Source: Larimichthys crocea (lineage: Eukaryota > Chordata > Actinopteri > Sciaenidae). From it: a DNA stretch of 64,000 nt. The notes beneath the pieces are model-generated. The model did no database searches. It was given only the letters and a program-made list of their open reading frames with translations, and was not told the DNA's origin. The stretch spans positions 6,929,035 through 6,993,034 of the forward strand of contig NC_040018.1 of NCBI RefSeq assembly GCF_000972845.2, in the 5' to 3' direction. Positions within the stretch are counted from its first letter, which is position 1. Each line of letters starts with the position of its first letter. A program made the translations under genes and the position numbers. Shown one piece after another: positions 12,701 to 23,968 of the stretch.

Positions 12701-15700
12701 AGGAAAAGATGATTTCACTTTGAAATCAACAGAGGACAGTTATTACCAAAATGACAGAGCTAATCCTGATTTTGAGAAACAGAAGACACCAGATCTTCTG
12801 AGTAAGAGATCACTGGACACGAGCTTTCAGTACACGACCACCACTGCTCCTGGTTACTCCTCCTCTTCGGCCTACAGCTACTCCTCCTCCACCTCAGGCT
12901 CCCTCTCCACCAGCCGCCAGTTCGGAGAGGAGCTGGAGACACCGGCCGAGCCTCTCTTTGAGTACTCCTCCTTTAAAGATGAGCACTCGCTGGTCATGGA
13001 CTCTCCATTCTCCAGCTCAGCTGGCGCCAAAGACGACTATCTAGAAGTGTCTGAAAAGCAGATCACCGCCACGACCACGGCTGAGTCCACCTCCAGTTTA
13101 GCCCGCTTCTCACCCATCAGCCCATTCGAGGAGGTCAAATCTTTCCCCTCGCTCTCATCCACTGCCTTTGCTGAGGACAAGAAGGAGCATACCTCTTCAT
13201 TAGGTGGAGTTACAGACAAAGGCCCTCAATCAGACTGCTTCTATAAGCCTGAATGGTCTGAGGGGTCCAAGCTGGACACGGCTGTTGGACTTGGGGCCTC
13301 AGCTGGACTCTTCTCGCAACCTGAAGAGCTCTCCAAAGATAAAGAGGCAGCCAGCGCTGCTCTGTTTGGTATCACCTCCTCACCACGCCCAGACAGTGAA
13401 GGCAAGCATTACTTTGAGGAGACTGACAGCAGTGAAGAAGAGGATGAGGAGGCTTACATGCGTGAGATGACTCGGAGGTCGCCTTCCACCGGCCTGGCTG
13501 GTACCCTCTCATTTTCCGACAAGCCTGTTCCAGCTCCAGCTGTCAGTGAGTCAAAGACAGGTGGTGCACTCCCTGATGTTCTTGGCTCCTACATGCCCTC
13601 ACCTGTCCAGGTCAGCAAACCAGACACAGCCAATGGTCCCACGGAGGTGAGCTCAAGCTCTACCCTCCTTGCTGGAGCAGCAGCCAGTGCCGCATCTTCA
13701 GGCCCAGCCAAGGTGGAGCCCAGAGAGGGAGCAGCAGGTTACAGGAGCTCCTACGAGTGGGAGATGTCAAAGCCCCAGATGGGTATGGTACCCGGAGACT
13801 CTCCTCCTCATTACCGCCACGATGATGAGTTTGAAGAGGAGTGTGAGATGGAGCCAGAGCACCCTGCCCGTCCACTTTCACTCTCTTCAACTGATCAACC
13901 ATTTCGCTCACCTTTCTATGCTGAGGAGTGCAGCCGAGGAGGGCAGGACGATGATGACGACAGTGATCAGGAACTTGCTGGCGATTCACGCATTGGAGCC
14001 ACTTCCTCTTACACCAGTCGCACATCTCCTGGATATTCCTCCTCCGAGTGCAGGCAGCGCAAAGAAGACCTCTCACCTTCCTTCATCAACCCATGCATGC
14101 GGCAGTTATCCAGCGACGAGGATGATGAGGAGCAAGGGCGCAGAAGTGACCAATCGCAGGGAGATGAGCATGATCTGTCGGTCAAGAGAAGGGCTCACAA
14201 ACAGCCCCATCATCACCAGCCTCACAGCAGGGACAGCAGCTCACTGCACCAAGCTGGTGGCATGGCGGCAGGGCTAGGCTTGGCCACAGAGGACACACCG
14301 CCCACCTCTGTGAGTGAATCTTTAGCCTCTCAGTCAGACTCCGATGTGCCTCCAGGCACTGAGGAATACCCCTCGGCCACTGGTGAAGGCAACATGGACT
14401 CGGATGAGGATGCAGACTACATGCCTGTTGATAAATTATCTGCAACGGGAGGAGGCACCTATCATTCCTCTAGGAGGAGCCATGACCCTCCTCCAGCTCC
14501 TCTCATGGACCCCTACCCTCAGCCTCCACGTCCAGACGTTTGCATGGTGGATCCTGAATCTCTGAATAACGGCTCAGTTAAGAAAGAGCCAAAACCTAAG
14601 AGCTTAAAGAAGGCTTCGGGGAAAACCAAATCATCATCCCCAGCTAGACGCAAGAAGTCTCCCATGCCTGTCAAACAGACGCCGTCTCCTCGCAGCGCCT
14701 CACTGAAGAAGAAGGAGGCAGACAAGAGCTCACGCATGTCTCGTCTATCGGACGGGCAGGGCTCCAAAGACGATGACCTCTCCAGGTCGAGCTACAACCC
14801 TGGCAAGGCGATGACCAACGGTGTTAAGACCAGTTCAGGTGAGCACGATAATATTCAGGTATAAATGATTTCACTCTACAAAACAGATTTTGACAGTTTC
14901 GTTTGGTTCTCACACTCAGGTTCTCAGAAGTCTAGCTCTGGAGCTGCTCCTGGTCTTCCTATTTATGTGGACTTGGCCTACATTCCCAACCACTGCAGTG
15001 CCAAGAACGTGGACCAAGAGTTCTTCAAACGCATTCGCTCTGCATACTATGTGGTGAGCGGTAACGACACAGCAAACGGTGAACCAAGCCGAGGAGTCCT
15101 TGATGCACTGCTTGATGGCAAATCTCAGTGGGGATCAAACCTACAGGTAACATTTCCAACCGTGTTTAGTTTGAGACTGAGGCTAACAGATAGTGTATTC
15201 TTTCAGATGATCTCCTGTCATACGGAAAAAGGTCTTAAGACAGTGTTTTGGATTTGCATATAAAAAGATTGTGTCCTTGTAGGCACAACAACACAAGACA
15301 GCCCAGCTCTGCCTTTCAGCCATTTATTTCACCAACCACTAAAAGTCAGTCCCAGACTAGGATCTTTGTCATTGTCTGCTTGCCCGGCTCTGGTTCTGGC
15401 ACGACACACTGCCTCCCGTTAGTGCTTTGAGCTCTCAGTCCTGGAAATCACTGACTAAACTAATTGTACTTTGGGAACAAGTAAAGCTTATTATTATTAT
15501 TAAAGTTTATTGTCACATCTAATCTCAGGATGCGGATTGTGCGTGTAAATTTCACAAAATGTGAACAGCTGGATACAGCCTCAGGCTTTGCTGTAATTCC
15601 TTCAGATAAGTGTGGAGGGAGATATTGGATTGAGTCTGAGACCCTCCCGCTGACACTAAAGTAAAAACTAAGTGGGCGAAGCCTGATATTTTCAATTCCC

Positions 15701-16146
15701 CTGAGGATGGAGGTAGGCGGGAGCGAGGACTCTTACTTTCCCATCAAGTCCAAGTTAAGAAATCTCTTCGTTGGCTCTGATTTACTTCCACTACACAAAA
15801 AGTGTCCTAACTACTGCAGATTTCCATGTACATCTGTAGAGTAAAACTGCATCTTAGTACACCAATAATCCTGGTTATCAGCAATCAGACACTGCAGATT
15901 TCTATTTCCCATGTGACCGCCCCTCTGTGCAATTATCCTCTTAACTGTGTCGGTCGTGACTTTTCCTGCTTTCTCTCGTCTCCATCTCAGGTGACGCTGA
16001 TCCCCACCCACGACTCGGAGGTGACCCGTGACTGGTACCAGCAGACACACGAGAAGCAGCAGGAGCTCAACATCATGGTCCTGGCCTCCAGCAGCACCGT
16101 TGTCATGCAGGACGAATCTTTCCCCGCCTGCAAGATCGAGTTTTAA
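6672..16146 (+). CDS. map1a: map1a, microtubule-associated protein 1A (spliced, 5' incomplete)
   Basis: Large neuronal microtubule-binding protein, made as a polyprotein and cleaved into a heavy chain and a C-terminal light chain (LC2). Coding exons seen: 6672-6754, 7598-7738, 7857-14838, 14920-15146 and 15991-16146, all with GT-AG borders and matching phases. From the internal Met at 8019 (MDGVTEFTEY, the usual MAP1A short-isoform start) the protein is 2400 residues; human is about 2800. In order it shows a MAP1 N-terminal metallo-beta-lactamase-like region (FPGGRGDSALFAVNG, LLTHIGADNLPG), Lys/Glu-rich microtubule-binding repeats (about residues 345-480), a long acidic disordered middle, and the light chain ending DESFPACKIEF. 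MAP1B ends CKIEL, and the segment SYIQDETIPGYSETEQTISD is MAP1A-specific, so MAP1A is preferred over MAP1B. The initial exon(s) of the long isoform were not found and are probably upstream of the window. Confidence 0.97.
7598..7738 (+). CDS. map1a: map1a coding exon (long-isoform N-terminus)
   Basis: This 141-nt exon encodes 47 residues in phase 0-0. It runs from IRSLITDRSGNKLLILSG to FSNIISNPQ, aligning with the MAP1B segment VRLMITDAARHKLLVLTG. The acceptor is CCCAG and the donor GTAAGC. It has no in-frame ATG, so transcripts starting downstream of the first coding exon would have to initiate in the next, giant exon. Confidence 0.9.
7857..14838 (+). CDS. map1a: map1a giant exon: heavy chain of MAP1A
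   Basis: A single exon of 6982 nt, typical of MAP1 genes. It begins after TTCCCAG with VTELLSGASSEQ, reaches the MDGV Met at 8019 (G at -3, G at +4) and stays open until the donor at 14839 (TCAG|GTGAGC), leaving in phase 1. Contents: the MAP1 N-terminal domain (8020-8930), K/E-rich repeats (about 9050-9450), the SSPEDLTEDF motif (about 9570), the SYIQDETIPGYSETEQ block (about 10135-10190), acidic runs (10757-10790, 11525-11575, 12270-12362) and the conserved DETPPTS-like segment near the end (TEDTPPTSVSESLASQSDSD). There is no frameshift. The stop at 14862-14864 lies past the donor, so it is used only if the intron is retained. Intact and confidently assigned. Confidence 0.97.
8019..8021 (+). 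promoter_or_regulatory. map1a: Internal start codon of the MDGV isoform of map1a
   Basis: The context is CCCGACATGG, with purine at -3 and G at +4. It is the first in-frame ATG in the giant exon, and the following residues equal the start of the common mammalian MAP1A isoform. The upstream 54 codons of this exon remain open and are homologous to MAP1B, so both long and short N-termini are possible. Confidence 0.7.
11525..11575 (+). repeat. map1a: GAA/GAT codon repeat in map1a (poly-acidic)
   Basis: Alternating GAT-GAA codons followed by a pure GAA run encode an Asp/Glu stretch in the heavy chain. The near-perfect trinucleotide makes it prone to in-frame length change. Confidence 0.85.
12270..12362 (+). 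repeat. map1a: GAT/GAG codon repeats in map1a (long acidic tract)
   Basis: GAT repeats then GAG repeats encode about 30 almost purely Asp/Glu residues, the most acidic point of the protein. It is probably unstructured and expandable in units of three. Confidence 0.85.
14920..15146 (+). CDS. map1a: map1a light-chain exon
   Basis: This 227-nt exon enters in phase 1 and leaves in phase 0. It encodes the conserved MAP1 light-chain core, YVDLAYIPNHCSAKNVDQEF through YYVVSGNDTANGEPSRGVLD to GKSQWGSNLQ. The acceptor is CACTCAG and the donor GTAACA. In the family this part, with the last exon, carries light-chain microtubule and actin binding and heavy-chain association. Confidence 0.95.
15147..15990 (+). 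other. map1a: Last map1a intron
   Basis: Non-coding. It contains a 45-bp segment (about 15310-15355) closely resembling the first bases of the window, and an ATT-rich LINE-tail-like string near 15490-15515. No exon is seen. Confidence 0.7.
15991..16146 (+). CDS. map1a: map1a last coding exon
   Basis: This 156-nt terminal exon follows CTCCATCTCAG. It encodes 51 residues from VTLIPTHDSEVTRDWYQQTH to VVMQDESFPACKIEF and the TAA stop. The terminal Phe is the MAP1A form of the family C-terminus. Confidence 0.96.
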   Translation: MTLIPTHDSEVTRDWYQQTHEKQQELNIMVLASSSTVVMQDESFPACKIEF

Positions 16147-19085
16147 AGATCAACGTTTCCTCTCTCTCTCCTCCTGGCCTCCCCCCCAGTGTAGATCTGT
16201 TTTTAATTGCTCTATAGCCTGATATGTAAATCTGTCTCTGCTTTTTTTTTTTTTTTGGGGGGGTGGCGCTTGGACCGAAAAGCAGACACAGATCTGGATA
16301 ACTGTATTTTTTTCTAGATTTTTATTTATTTTTAAGCTTGTCGTGGCTATCACCATTTGTACTACAAAGGTAGTTTTCCGACAACTTTGTCCCCCGCTAC
16401 ATAACATGAAAGGGAGAACGCAGTTTTCTGTTTTTTTTTTTTCTGTTACTTAACTCGTCCTTTTTTTCTCCAAACCCTGTGAGATGATTAACAGAGTCTC
16501 TGTTTATTGGTCGAGCCAAAATGTGCATTTCTCAAAAAAAAAGTGTAAAAAAAATTAGGTTGTCTTCTAATTGGCTTAAAAAAAAAAAAATCAAAGCACA
16601 AGTTTGCGCACCTTAAAACCAGCAACACGCTACAAGATGATTTTCTTCCGCCCGATCCCAGACTTCCACAACACAAGGCGATCGATTTCAAACATTTGCT
16701 GATAGAAGTTGTGATCGCTTTCCTTTCCTCTATTTTCAACAGTCCTGGTGTTGAACTTTGTTCCTCCTACTGACATAGCGAGATAGAAAAAGTCCACGTA
16801 GAACCCTAGAGGTCATTTCGATATGTCTTTTGAGTATATTTGCCGTAGCGTAGGGAAGACCATATTCCAAAAAAAAAAAAAAAAAATCTGTATTGTAGTG
16901 AATTACGATATTTCTACGGTAAAATCAATCGTGGCTGTTTATTTCTTACGGTGGATTTGACGGATAGGTTTCTCTCTATAATTGTTTCTGTCGTCTTTGG
17001 TGTGTTTTTTCAGTGTGTTTCCAGTTAACATATCGTTGCAGAGCATCGTGAGGACAGCTGAAGGCAGGAGGGGGGGGGGTCATACTAGTACATCGTCATC
17101 CTGATCTTTGGATTTGACCTGTTTCTATATCTTTACATAAAGAACAGCACTCCGTGTTCAAAGCTCATTAAGACAGTTGCTGCATCGATCTAAGAGGTCT
17201 TTATACAAGAGCTGTGCTAAAAAAACGAAGAATGTATTCCACTACAACATTAGGAACATGTGGTTGTGAGGTTGCGATTGCGTTTTTGCCTGGTGATGAA
17301 CGAAGATGTGGGCTGGTTTCGATTGATGGTAGAGGTTAGACTGTCACCCACATGTGCCTTTCTGTCCTGCTGTGCCGGAAGGTTGTAGATGATTTGAAGG
17401 TATCTCGGTGCTCGGAGGCTTTCTCGCGGCGAGCTGGTCTCCTCTGTCGTTGTTGTGAGTTTTGTCGTTGAGAACGTCGGCGCGCAGATAAAAAAGGTCC
17501 AAGTTGTACATATTGAGCATAAAACGGCACTTTTAAAAGCACCAACTCAGTATTTCAGCCGGTTTAGATTTTCCTGGAGCTGCCACTCGATAGAAGCACA
17601 AATTATAACCAGTGTGCAAATTTAGCATCATAAAATGTTTAATTACAGCCTTTCTGTCTGGTTTTGTTTAATTATGGCAAAAAAATATAGTTTGTCTTGA
17701 GTTTATTTCATCGTCTTTTAAAATTTCATGATTTAACAGCCATTTTCTTTCTTTATTTTAAGGTGGAAATCAGTGGATGTTTTTAAGTAAGACTTTATTA
17801 ACTTATTATTACGTGTAGATGTGTTTTAATTTGATATATTTGATGATTTTATATTTTGATAAGTTTGGAGTAATTTCATAGATTTTAAACCAGGATACAA
17901 AACCAACTTTCCAACAAACGACAGGACCAACACGTCTCACCAGGGTTGCTATTTTATGATCCACAGTAAAAAAAAACGAACAAAAAAAAAACCTCAGATA
18001 TTCCTCTGTATGATATTTTAATCCCTCGACTCTTCTATCGATGCATGAAACAACAGATGCATGTTCATAAAGGCGATGGCTTTTTAAAAACAAAAATAAC
18101 CGCAGAGGGGAGCAAACTTCAGCCGGCTCCAAGTTGAATGTGAAGATGCAGATTTACCTTTACGTTCTCCGGGTTGCCTTGGTTACCGTGCATCATATGG
18201 TACATCTGACTCACCTGTCACACACTGGCAGTAAACCTGCAACACGTGTGGATTGAATCCACCAGTTTCTTTCTTTGGATGACAGGAAACAGTTTTAGAC
18301 TTTTAAAGCGTTGTTCGAGGAGACGATGACGTTCCATTAACAGCTTCTTTGATGAAACAGGGTTAACCGTGATGTCAGTGTTTTCCTGTTTAACCCACGG
18401 CTGCGTAATCTGCATTCCTATTTAATACTGCATCACTGTCACTACTCACATATGAGCAGACCACTTTAAAAACCCAGACTGCCAGACACACGAGTGACCC
18501 AGTTCACTCCAAGTCAATACCTTTTTATCTATTAGAGGATTTCCTATTATTCACACTTTTTCCAGACGATACACTTACTCACACGTAACCGCTCCGTTTT
18601 CGTAATCGTGCAACAAAGAAAAAAAAAAGAGGAAAAAATTAAATATCTGTGGCATCAGACTCATCTGCCGTGAAACAAATCATCATAAAGACAGTTGGTT
18701 TTCAGTGAGCCCTGCTTGTACGTGCATGTGTACCTTTTGAGTTCTCCTGTAATGTAATTGCTGAAGAAAAAAAAATTGACTAAACATAGAAATGCTATTT
18801 TAAAAGATGTATATTTAAGAAGCTAAGCTGTTCCCGGTACTGAGGAGGCACATGTTATAACCCGGCTGTGCTGTGCTGTAAGGAAAGCCTCGTGATTTGT
18901 TTTTTTGGGTTTCGTTTTTTTTTTCCTCCTTTCTGCTTCATGGTTCTACTTTCATCTCGTTTTAAGTGCAATATTCTCTTTATCTCTCTTTAAACGCTTA
19001 AAAAAAAAGGTAAAATAGAAAACAGATTTATTGTTAAAAGGGAAAAAGTGCGGTGAAGACCAATAAAAAAACATCATTTACTGAA
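16147..19085 (+). other. map1a: map1a 3' UTR
   Basis: Non-coding stretch of 2.9 kb between the TAA stop and the first well-formed polyadenylation signal with a U/GU-rich downstream element. It is rich in homopolymer A and T runs and lacks recognised transposons. A long 3' UTR is usual for dendritically localised neuronal mRNAs such as MAP1A, but its extent here is inferred from the signal alone. Confidence 0.65.
19062..19067 (+). terminator. map1a: map1a polyadenylation signal
   Basis: Canonical AATAAA followed 25-50 bases on by a TGTCTCTGTC / T8 / GTGTGG element, the expected layout for cleavage near 19080-19090. Confidence 0.7.
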
Positions 19086-20249
19086 GAAAAATGTCTCTGT
19101 CTTTTTTTTGTGTGGATATAATCACATCACAATTATATAACCTAACATTGTCTACAAGAGAGCCATGCTCACAGGTTGCATCTATGTATGAGTATGTTGT
19201 CCAAAGGGTGACATTTAATTTTAATCGTTTTTAGAGACCAGAGGAGCCACGGCCATGAAAACAGCTCTCTGAGGTATGCAGCCATCGTTATTGCTATTAA
19301 ATACTTTTGCAGCATGTTTATTATGTTGAACACCTTATGCTGACAGTCATTAATGATGGCTGCATCCCATTTAGGTGAACCACCGGCACGTTTACTTACT
19401 AACATTTACTAATTAGCACAAAACACAAAGTAAAACTGAGGCTTTGTTAATAAATTAATAAGTTTAAGTCATTTTTTTAAAAGAATGATTTCAGCTTCTT
19501 AAATGTTTTCTGGTTTCTTTCGTCCTCTATGACAGTAAACTCAAGTAGAAAAAAAAAAAAAACAACATTCGAGGGCATCACCTTGGGATTTGGACCAAAC
19601 CATTAATGAATTAACTGAGAAAATGATCAACAGATAGATTGATAATGAAAATAAATGTAAAATATATCACTTAAATACTAAACAGAGATGGCAACAAACT
19701 GAAGAAACACTTCTGAAGTTGTCTCATTATGGTGCCCCAACCCATATGTTGGGAACCAGTCTAGGCCTTACAGACACCAGTTTTCCTTCCTCGTTGCCTC
19801 AGTGTGTGTGAGCATGATGTAATTCAGTTGGGGTTGAGCCCCACAGAGAGGTCCAGACGCAGGAACAGTGTGAGCTTTGTTCTGAGAGTCCAGAGACTTA
19901 CAGGGCCTTTGTGTCGGAGGAAGGAGCAGGCTGGAAGCTGGAGGACGGAGGACAATCCCCCCCGCTGTGAGAAGCTGCAATGACATCACCTCCTGAGTCA
20001 CATGATCAGGGTGGAGAACAGTAGGAACAACAGATGTAACAGTTTCTCCTTTTCTTCAGTAACATCCTTTCAGAGTAGTGTAATGTTGATTAAAGTTCAC
20101 TTTGTTTGTGTCTGTAGATCTCACCAGAAGTCAGTAAGAAAATGCCTCGTTTGCATATTTAAACATAAATTAACAGAAAACCTGGCGACGAAATACAAAA
20201 GATAACCGACTTATTGTAAGTAATCAACCGAGGAAGTTTTATGGTGTCA

Positions 20250-20380
20250 GAAAAACTACTTCCTACTTCTGTTCCACCACATTTCAGAGGGGAATATTTA
20301 CATTTTTACTTCATTACATTTATCTAACAGCTGTAGTTACTTGCAAGGTGAACATTTTAAATACAAAACCTGTAATAAAG
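20250..20380 (+). mobile_element. Fragment of a common teleost MITE
   Basis: The CCACATTTCAGAGG / CATTACATTTATCTAACAGC wording is the familiar internal part of a short non-autonomous DNA element found across teleosts, with 'ACTCAAGTAA...CCACCACTG' ends. The ends are not clear here, so only a fragment is claimed. Confidence 0.45.
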
Positions 20381-20589
20381 CTGTAAAATATCACACATTC
20401 TTATAGCTGCCTGAAACTTTAACTTTGTAGGTTTGCAGTAAAGATCTGTACTCTTAATAGTAAAGAAATACTAATGTGAAAACTTCTTCCAGGCTTGTCT
20501 GACAAGAGAAAACACAAAGAACCACCAGCTATATGCGGTAAGGCGTTCACGGTGAAGCAGTAAACTGGTTAAAACTGTTTTATTATGTG

Positions 20590-20816
20590 ACTCTAAACTT
20601 AACCGACCCACCATGAGTCGGGTTCTGCTCGAGGTTTCTGCCTCTTGAGGGACGTTTTTTCCTCCTGAGTGCCTGCTCATGGTTGGAATAGTTGAGTCTC
20701 TGTACATAATAGTAGAAAGAGTACGGTCTAGACCTGCTCTATATGGAAAGTGTCATGAGATAACTTCTGTTATGATTTGGTGCTATATGAATAAAATAAA
20801 TTTGAACTGAACTTAA
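20590..20816 (+). mobile_element. LINE 3'-end-like repeat
   Basis: Contains the teleost repeat phrases ATGAGTCGGGTTCTGCTCGA, GACCTGCTCTATATG and the terminal GGTGCTATATGAATAAAAT. These resemble 3' tails of L2/CR1-like LINEs. No reverse transcriptase is left. Confidence 0.5.
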
Positions 20817-20919
20817 ACTACTACACATCTGTAATCAGAACACACAGGTGACTATCAACTATTTAAAGTCTGAGATTTCTTTCAAAACATTAAATATGTT
20901 GGAAAATAGCTGTGAAAAG

Positions 20920-21455
20920 ACATACATATATATATATATATATACACATATATATATATACTATATATATAATATATATACACTTACATATCACTACATA
21001 TATATATCCCATCTCTATTCATATATTAAATATGTATATACATATATATACATATACACTAATAATATCACTAATCATATTACATATATCTACATTATTA
21101 TAATAATATACAAAATAACGACCACACATATACCACATATATATATAACTATATACACACACACTATACAATATGTATCAAAATATACATACTATATATT
21201 ATCACACATATATGTATATCATCTATATATATTATATATATACATATATAGTACATATACATATACACCTAACAACATATATATACATCATACATAGATA
21301 TATACATATAATCACTATATACATATATATCATACATTATATTATTATACTTATATATAGCTATGTATATGTATAGTCTATAATATATATTATGTAATAT
21401 ATATGTTATATATTATCAATCTATATATCTATCATAGACTCTATAATCATCTATC
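20920..21455. repeat. Degenerate TA-rich satellite
   Basis: About 535 bp made almost only of TA, CA and TATACA words with irregular breaks. Tyr/Ile/Thr/His-rich open frames here are translations of the repeat, not genes. Confidence 0.9.
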
Positions 21456-22606
21456 TTGGTTTATTTTTTCACCAGTTTTCAGTCTCAGGATTTTGTGGGC
21501 GGTCCTTAAAGGGCGGCTCGATGACACGCTGAAGCCACCCTGAGCAGACATATTTTTACCATTTTTACCAGATTTTAATCATTTAGAAGAGACTAATTTT
21601 CTAGCATGTAGGGCAGTGTTTTTCAAACATGGGGTACCGCTGCCACATGTCTCCATCAGTGCATCTCCACCTTTTTTCATTTAACTTCAAATATGGAACT
21701 TTGTCTAAATACAAGCAGCTGCATGAGAACTTTGCCTAAATAAGAGTTTAAAACTTCATCATCAAATCATTAGTATTCTACAGGCATATTTTAGTCAGTA
21801 CCTAAAAAGTATTGTTTATAACTCAGTCTGTATTTAAGTCATTTGGAAGGCGTACCTTTCCTTCACTTCTTCAGCTCGGACAGCTGGAGTTACTGGTAGT
21901 TACACTGCAGATTCAGATTTTACGTCTGTCAGAAGCTCATAAAACATGACTTTCCTCTGAGCTTGGCCTGAACATCAGTCTCACTGCACAGCGGCGACCT
22001 TCACGGTGACAGCACACACTGTGATAACGCTGACTCCGGTTTACCTCCGACAGATTTACTCCGCAGAGAGACACTGTCTTCAGACTTGAGAGCTAACTCA
22101 CCGACTCACGAGTTTTATCGTTATCGCTGAACCTCTTGAGTTCAGGTTGAGGAAAATTTTAAAACCTAATATCAATATCGCAGGAATATTAACATAATGT
22201 GGATCTTACAAAATCCATCCTTCTACACCCTCAAGCTGTTACATCTGTAATATTTAAAAGGAAATACTTTTTACTGACATAACATGATAATCTACCTTTT
22301 ACTTTACCTGCGTCACCTGAGTTTGCATAAAATTGATACTAAACCAAAAAAAAAAAAAAGAGTAGCCGGACAAATGTGGAATTTAAATTCCAGCAGCTGT
22401 ATTTTGTAACATTGTTTAAAGTACCACAGTGTATCGTTATTGTTTCATTAAATTAACTTTCTAAAAATCAAATGAAGTTCACACAGAGGAGATTATTCCA
22501 GAAAACTCAGATCTGAGGGACGTGTGTGGAGACAGGTTGAAATATCAGACATGAAAGATGAGAGCACTTCAGTACACAAAGCATTCAGGAGCTCAGCAGG
22601 GAGATC

Positions 22607-22612
22607 TTTATT
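22607..22612 (-). terminator. ppip5k1: ppip5k1 polyadenylation signal (distal candidate)
   Basis: On the - strand AATAAA is followed about 30 bases on by a TTTGTGT element. A proximal AATAAA also exists at 25249-25254. Confidence 0.5.
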
Positions 22613-23919
22613 ACAGGATTACAGACGATTCATCCTCAGTGATTAAAAAGGTGGATCTAAGAGCAGGTCTTAAAGGGTCAGCTCACCTGAACCACAAAAA
22701 CTGATTTTCTCAGCTCTACTGTGAAGTCCCCGTGGAGTTAGTCTTGGTTTTTATTTGTCCAGGTCTGTCCTCTGATGTACTAAAACTTTGTCTGCATCCA
22801 CATACACCAAACTAAAGGCTGTACAGTGATGAAAGAAAGGTCTCTGAACACCCTGAAATGACTCTTTGATTCATCAAGACTGATATAATAAAAAGAGGCA
22901 CGTCAGTAAATTATTTAATCCCATGTGTGCGGAGAGCCGACAGGAAGCCGCCCAGAAGAATCCAGCTCTCCTTAATAAATCCAGAACTTAAAAAGTCCAG
23001 TGTGTCAGATTTACAGGGCTCTATTTACAGATTATGACAGAACTATGTATCCATTAGTGTACAATCATCAATGATCTTAGAAGGAGCCCTTCACCATGTT
23101 TTACCGTCACTTTCTGAACTTATCGCTGACTTTAAAGACGGCCTTTCTAGGAAGGAGAGGTTGAGGCAAGGTGGTTGCAATCAGCAATTTTCACTGCTAA
23201 ATCCTACACACTGGACCTTTAAACCCCGACCAGACATCTTGTTTTTGTTGACCTGCGGTGGTTTAACGTCTCCCCTAACAGGTGCACCATGCAGCAAAAA
23301 ACATAGTTCTACCTGGATCTAGTTACTCTGGAAGTACAGTATGTACAGTACTCAGTACGAGTAGACAGTACTCGGTGCAAGGATATCGGTCACCTGACTG
23401 TGACGGATGCTATGAAAGCTTTTAATGCGACGGCGACTGCAGCTATCCAAGGCAAAGACAGACTTTACAGGATTTAAAACTCCTGTTTGTTCAAGACTTA
23501 ACATCCACTGTACACTACCTGCCTGGCACAAAATGGCTGAGAATGTTCGTGACTGGCTGGTGCCAGACGTTTGGCTCACAGTGACGCCTGTGATCTCAAA
23601 ACCTGGACAAATAAACTCAAAGATGAACTAGAGGGGCTCTCGGAGAGCGCAGACATCCGCCGAGGCCAACCGTCTGATCTTGCAACCACCATATACCATA
23701 TGTCTGTATTATAAATGAGCTATATTGCAGCGTTAATGAAAAATATACACGCATCTGCAGCGAACTTTAGCAGGTTCTTCTTTGGCCGATGCTACACCTT
23801 CAGTTTTTTTTTCTGTCGTCCTGCAGACAAGATAAAAATAAAACCAGTAGAAGAAAGGTGAGAAAATGTTGTGAATGAAGTGAGTCGACCCTTTAACCAA
23901 AGCATGACAGCGTGAAAAT

Positions 23920-23922
<3 letters not shown>

Positions 23923-23966
<44 letters not shown>
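23923..23966. repeat. (CA)22 microsatellite
   Basis: 22 uninterrupted CA units within the probable ppip5k1 3' UTR. Confidence 0.97.

Positions 23967-23968
<2 letters not shown>

Larger units (their letters stand above)
19086..22590. other. Intergenic space between convergent map1a and ppip5k1
   Basis: No gene recognised. Contents: a MITE-like fragment (20250-20380), a LINE-tail-like repeat (20590-20816) and a degenerate TA-rich satellite (20920-21455). The rest is unique-looking AT-rich DNA. Confidence 0.6.

Noticed and set aside
14839..14864. Stop codon after the giant exon of map1a, suggesting a truncated protein
   Set aside because: The stop lies after a good GTGAGC donor, and the next exon continues the conserved light chain in phase, so it is intronic.
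20848..21376. Open frames rich in Tyr, Ile, Thr and His
   Set aside because: They are translations of a TA/CA satellite on several frames; no codon bias or motif.
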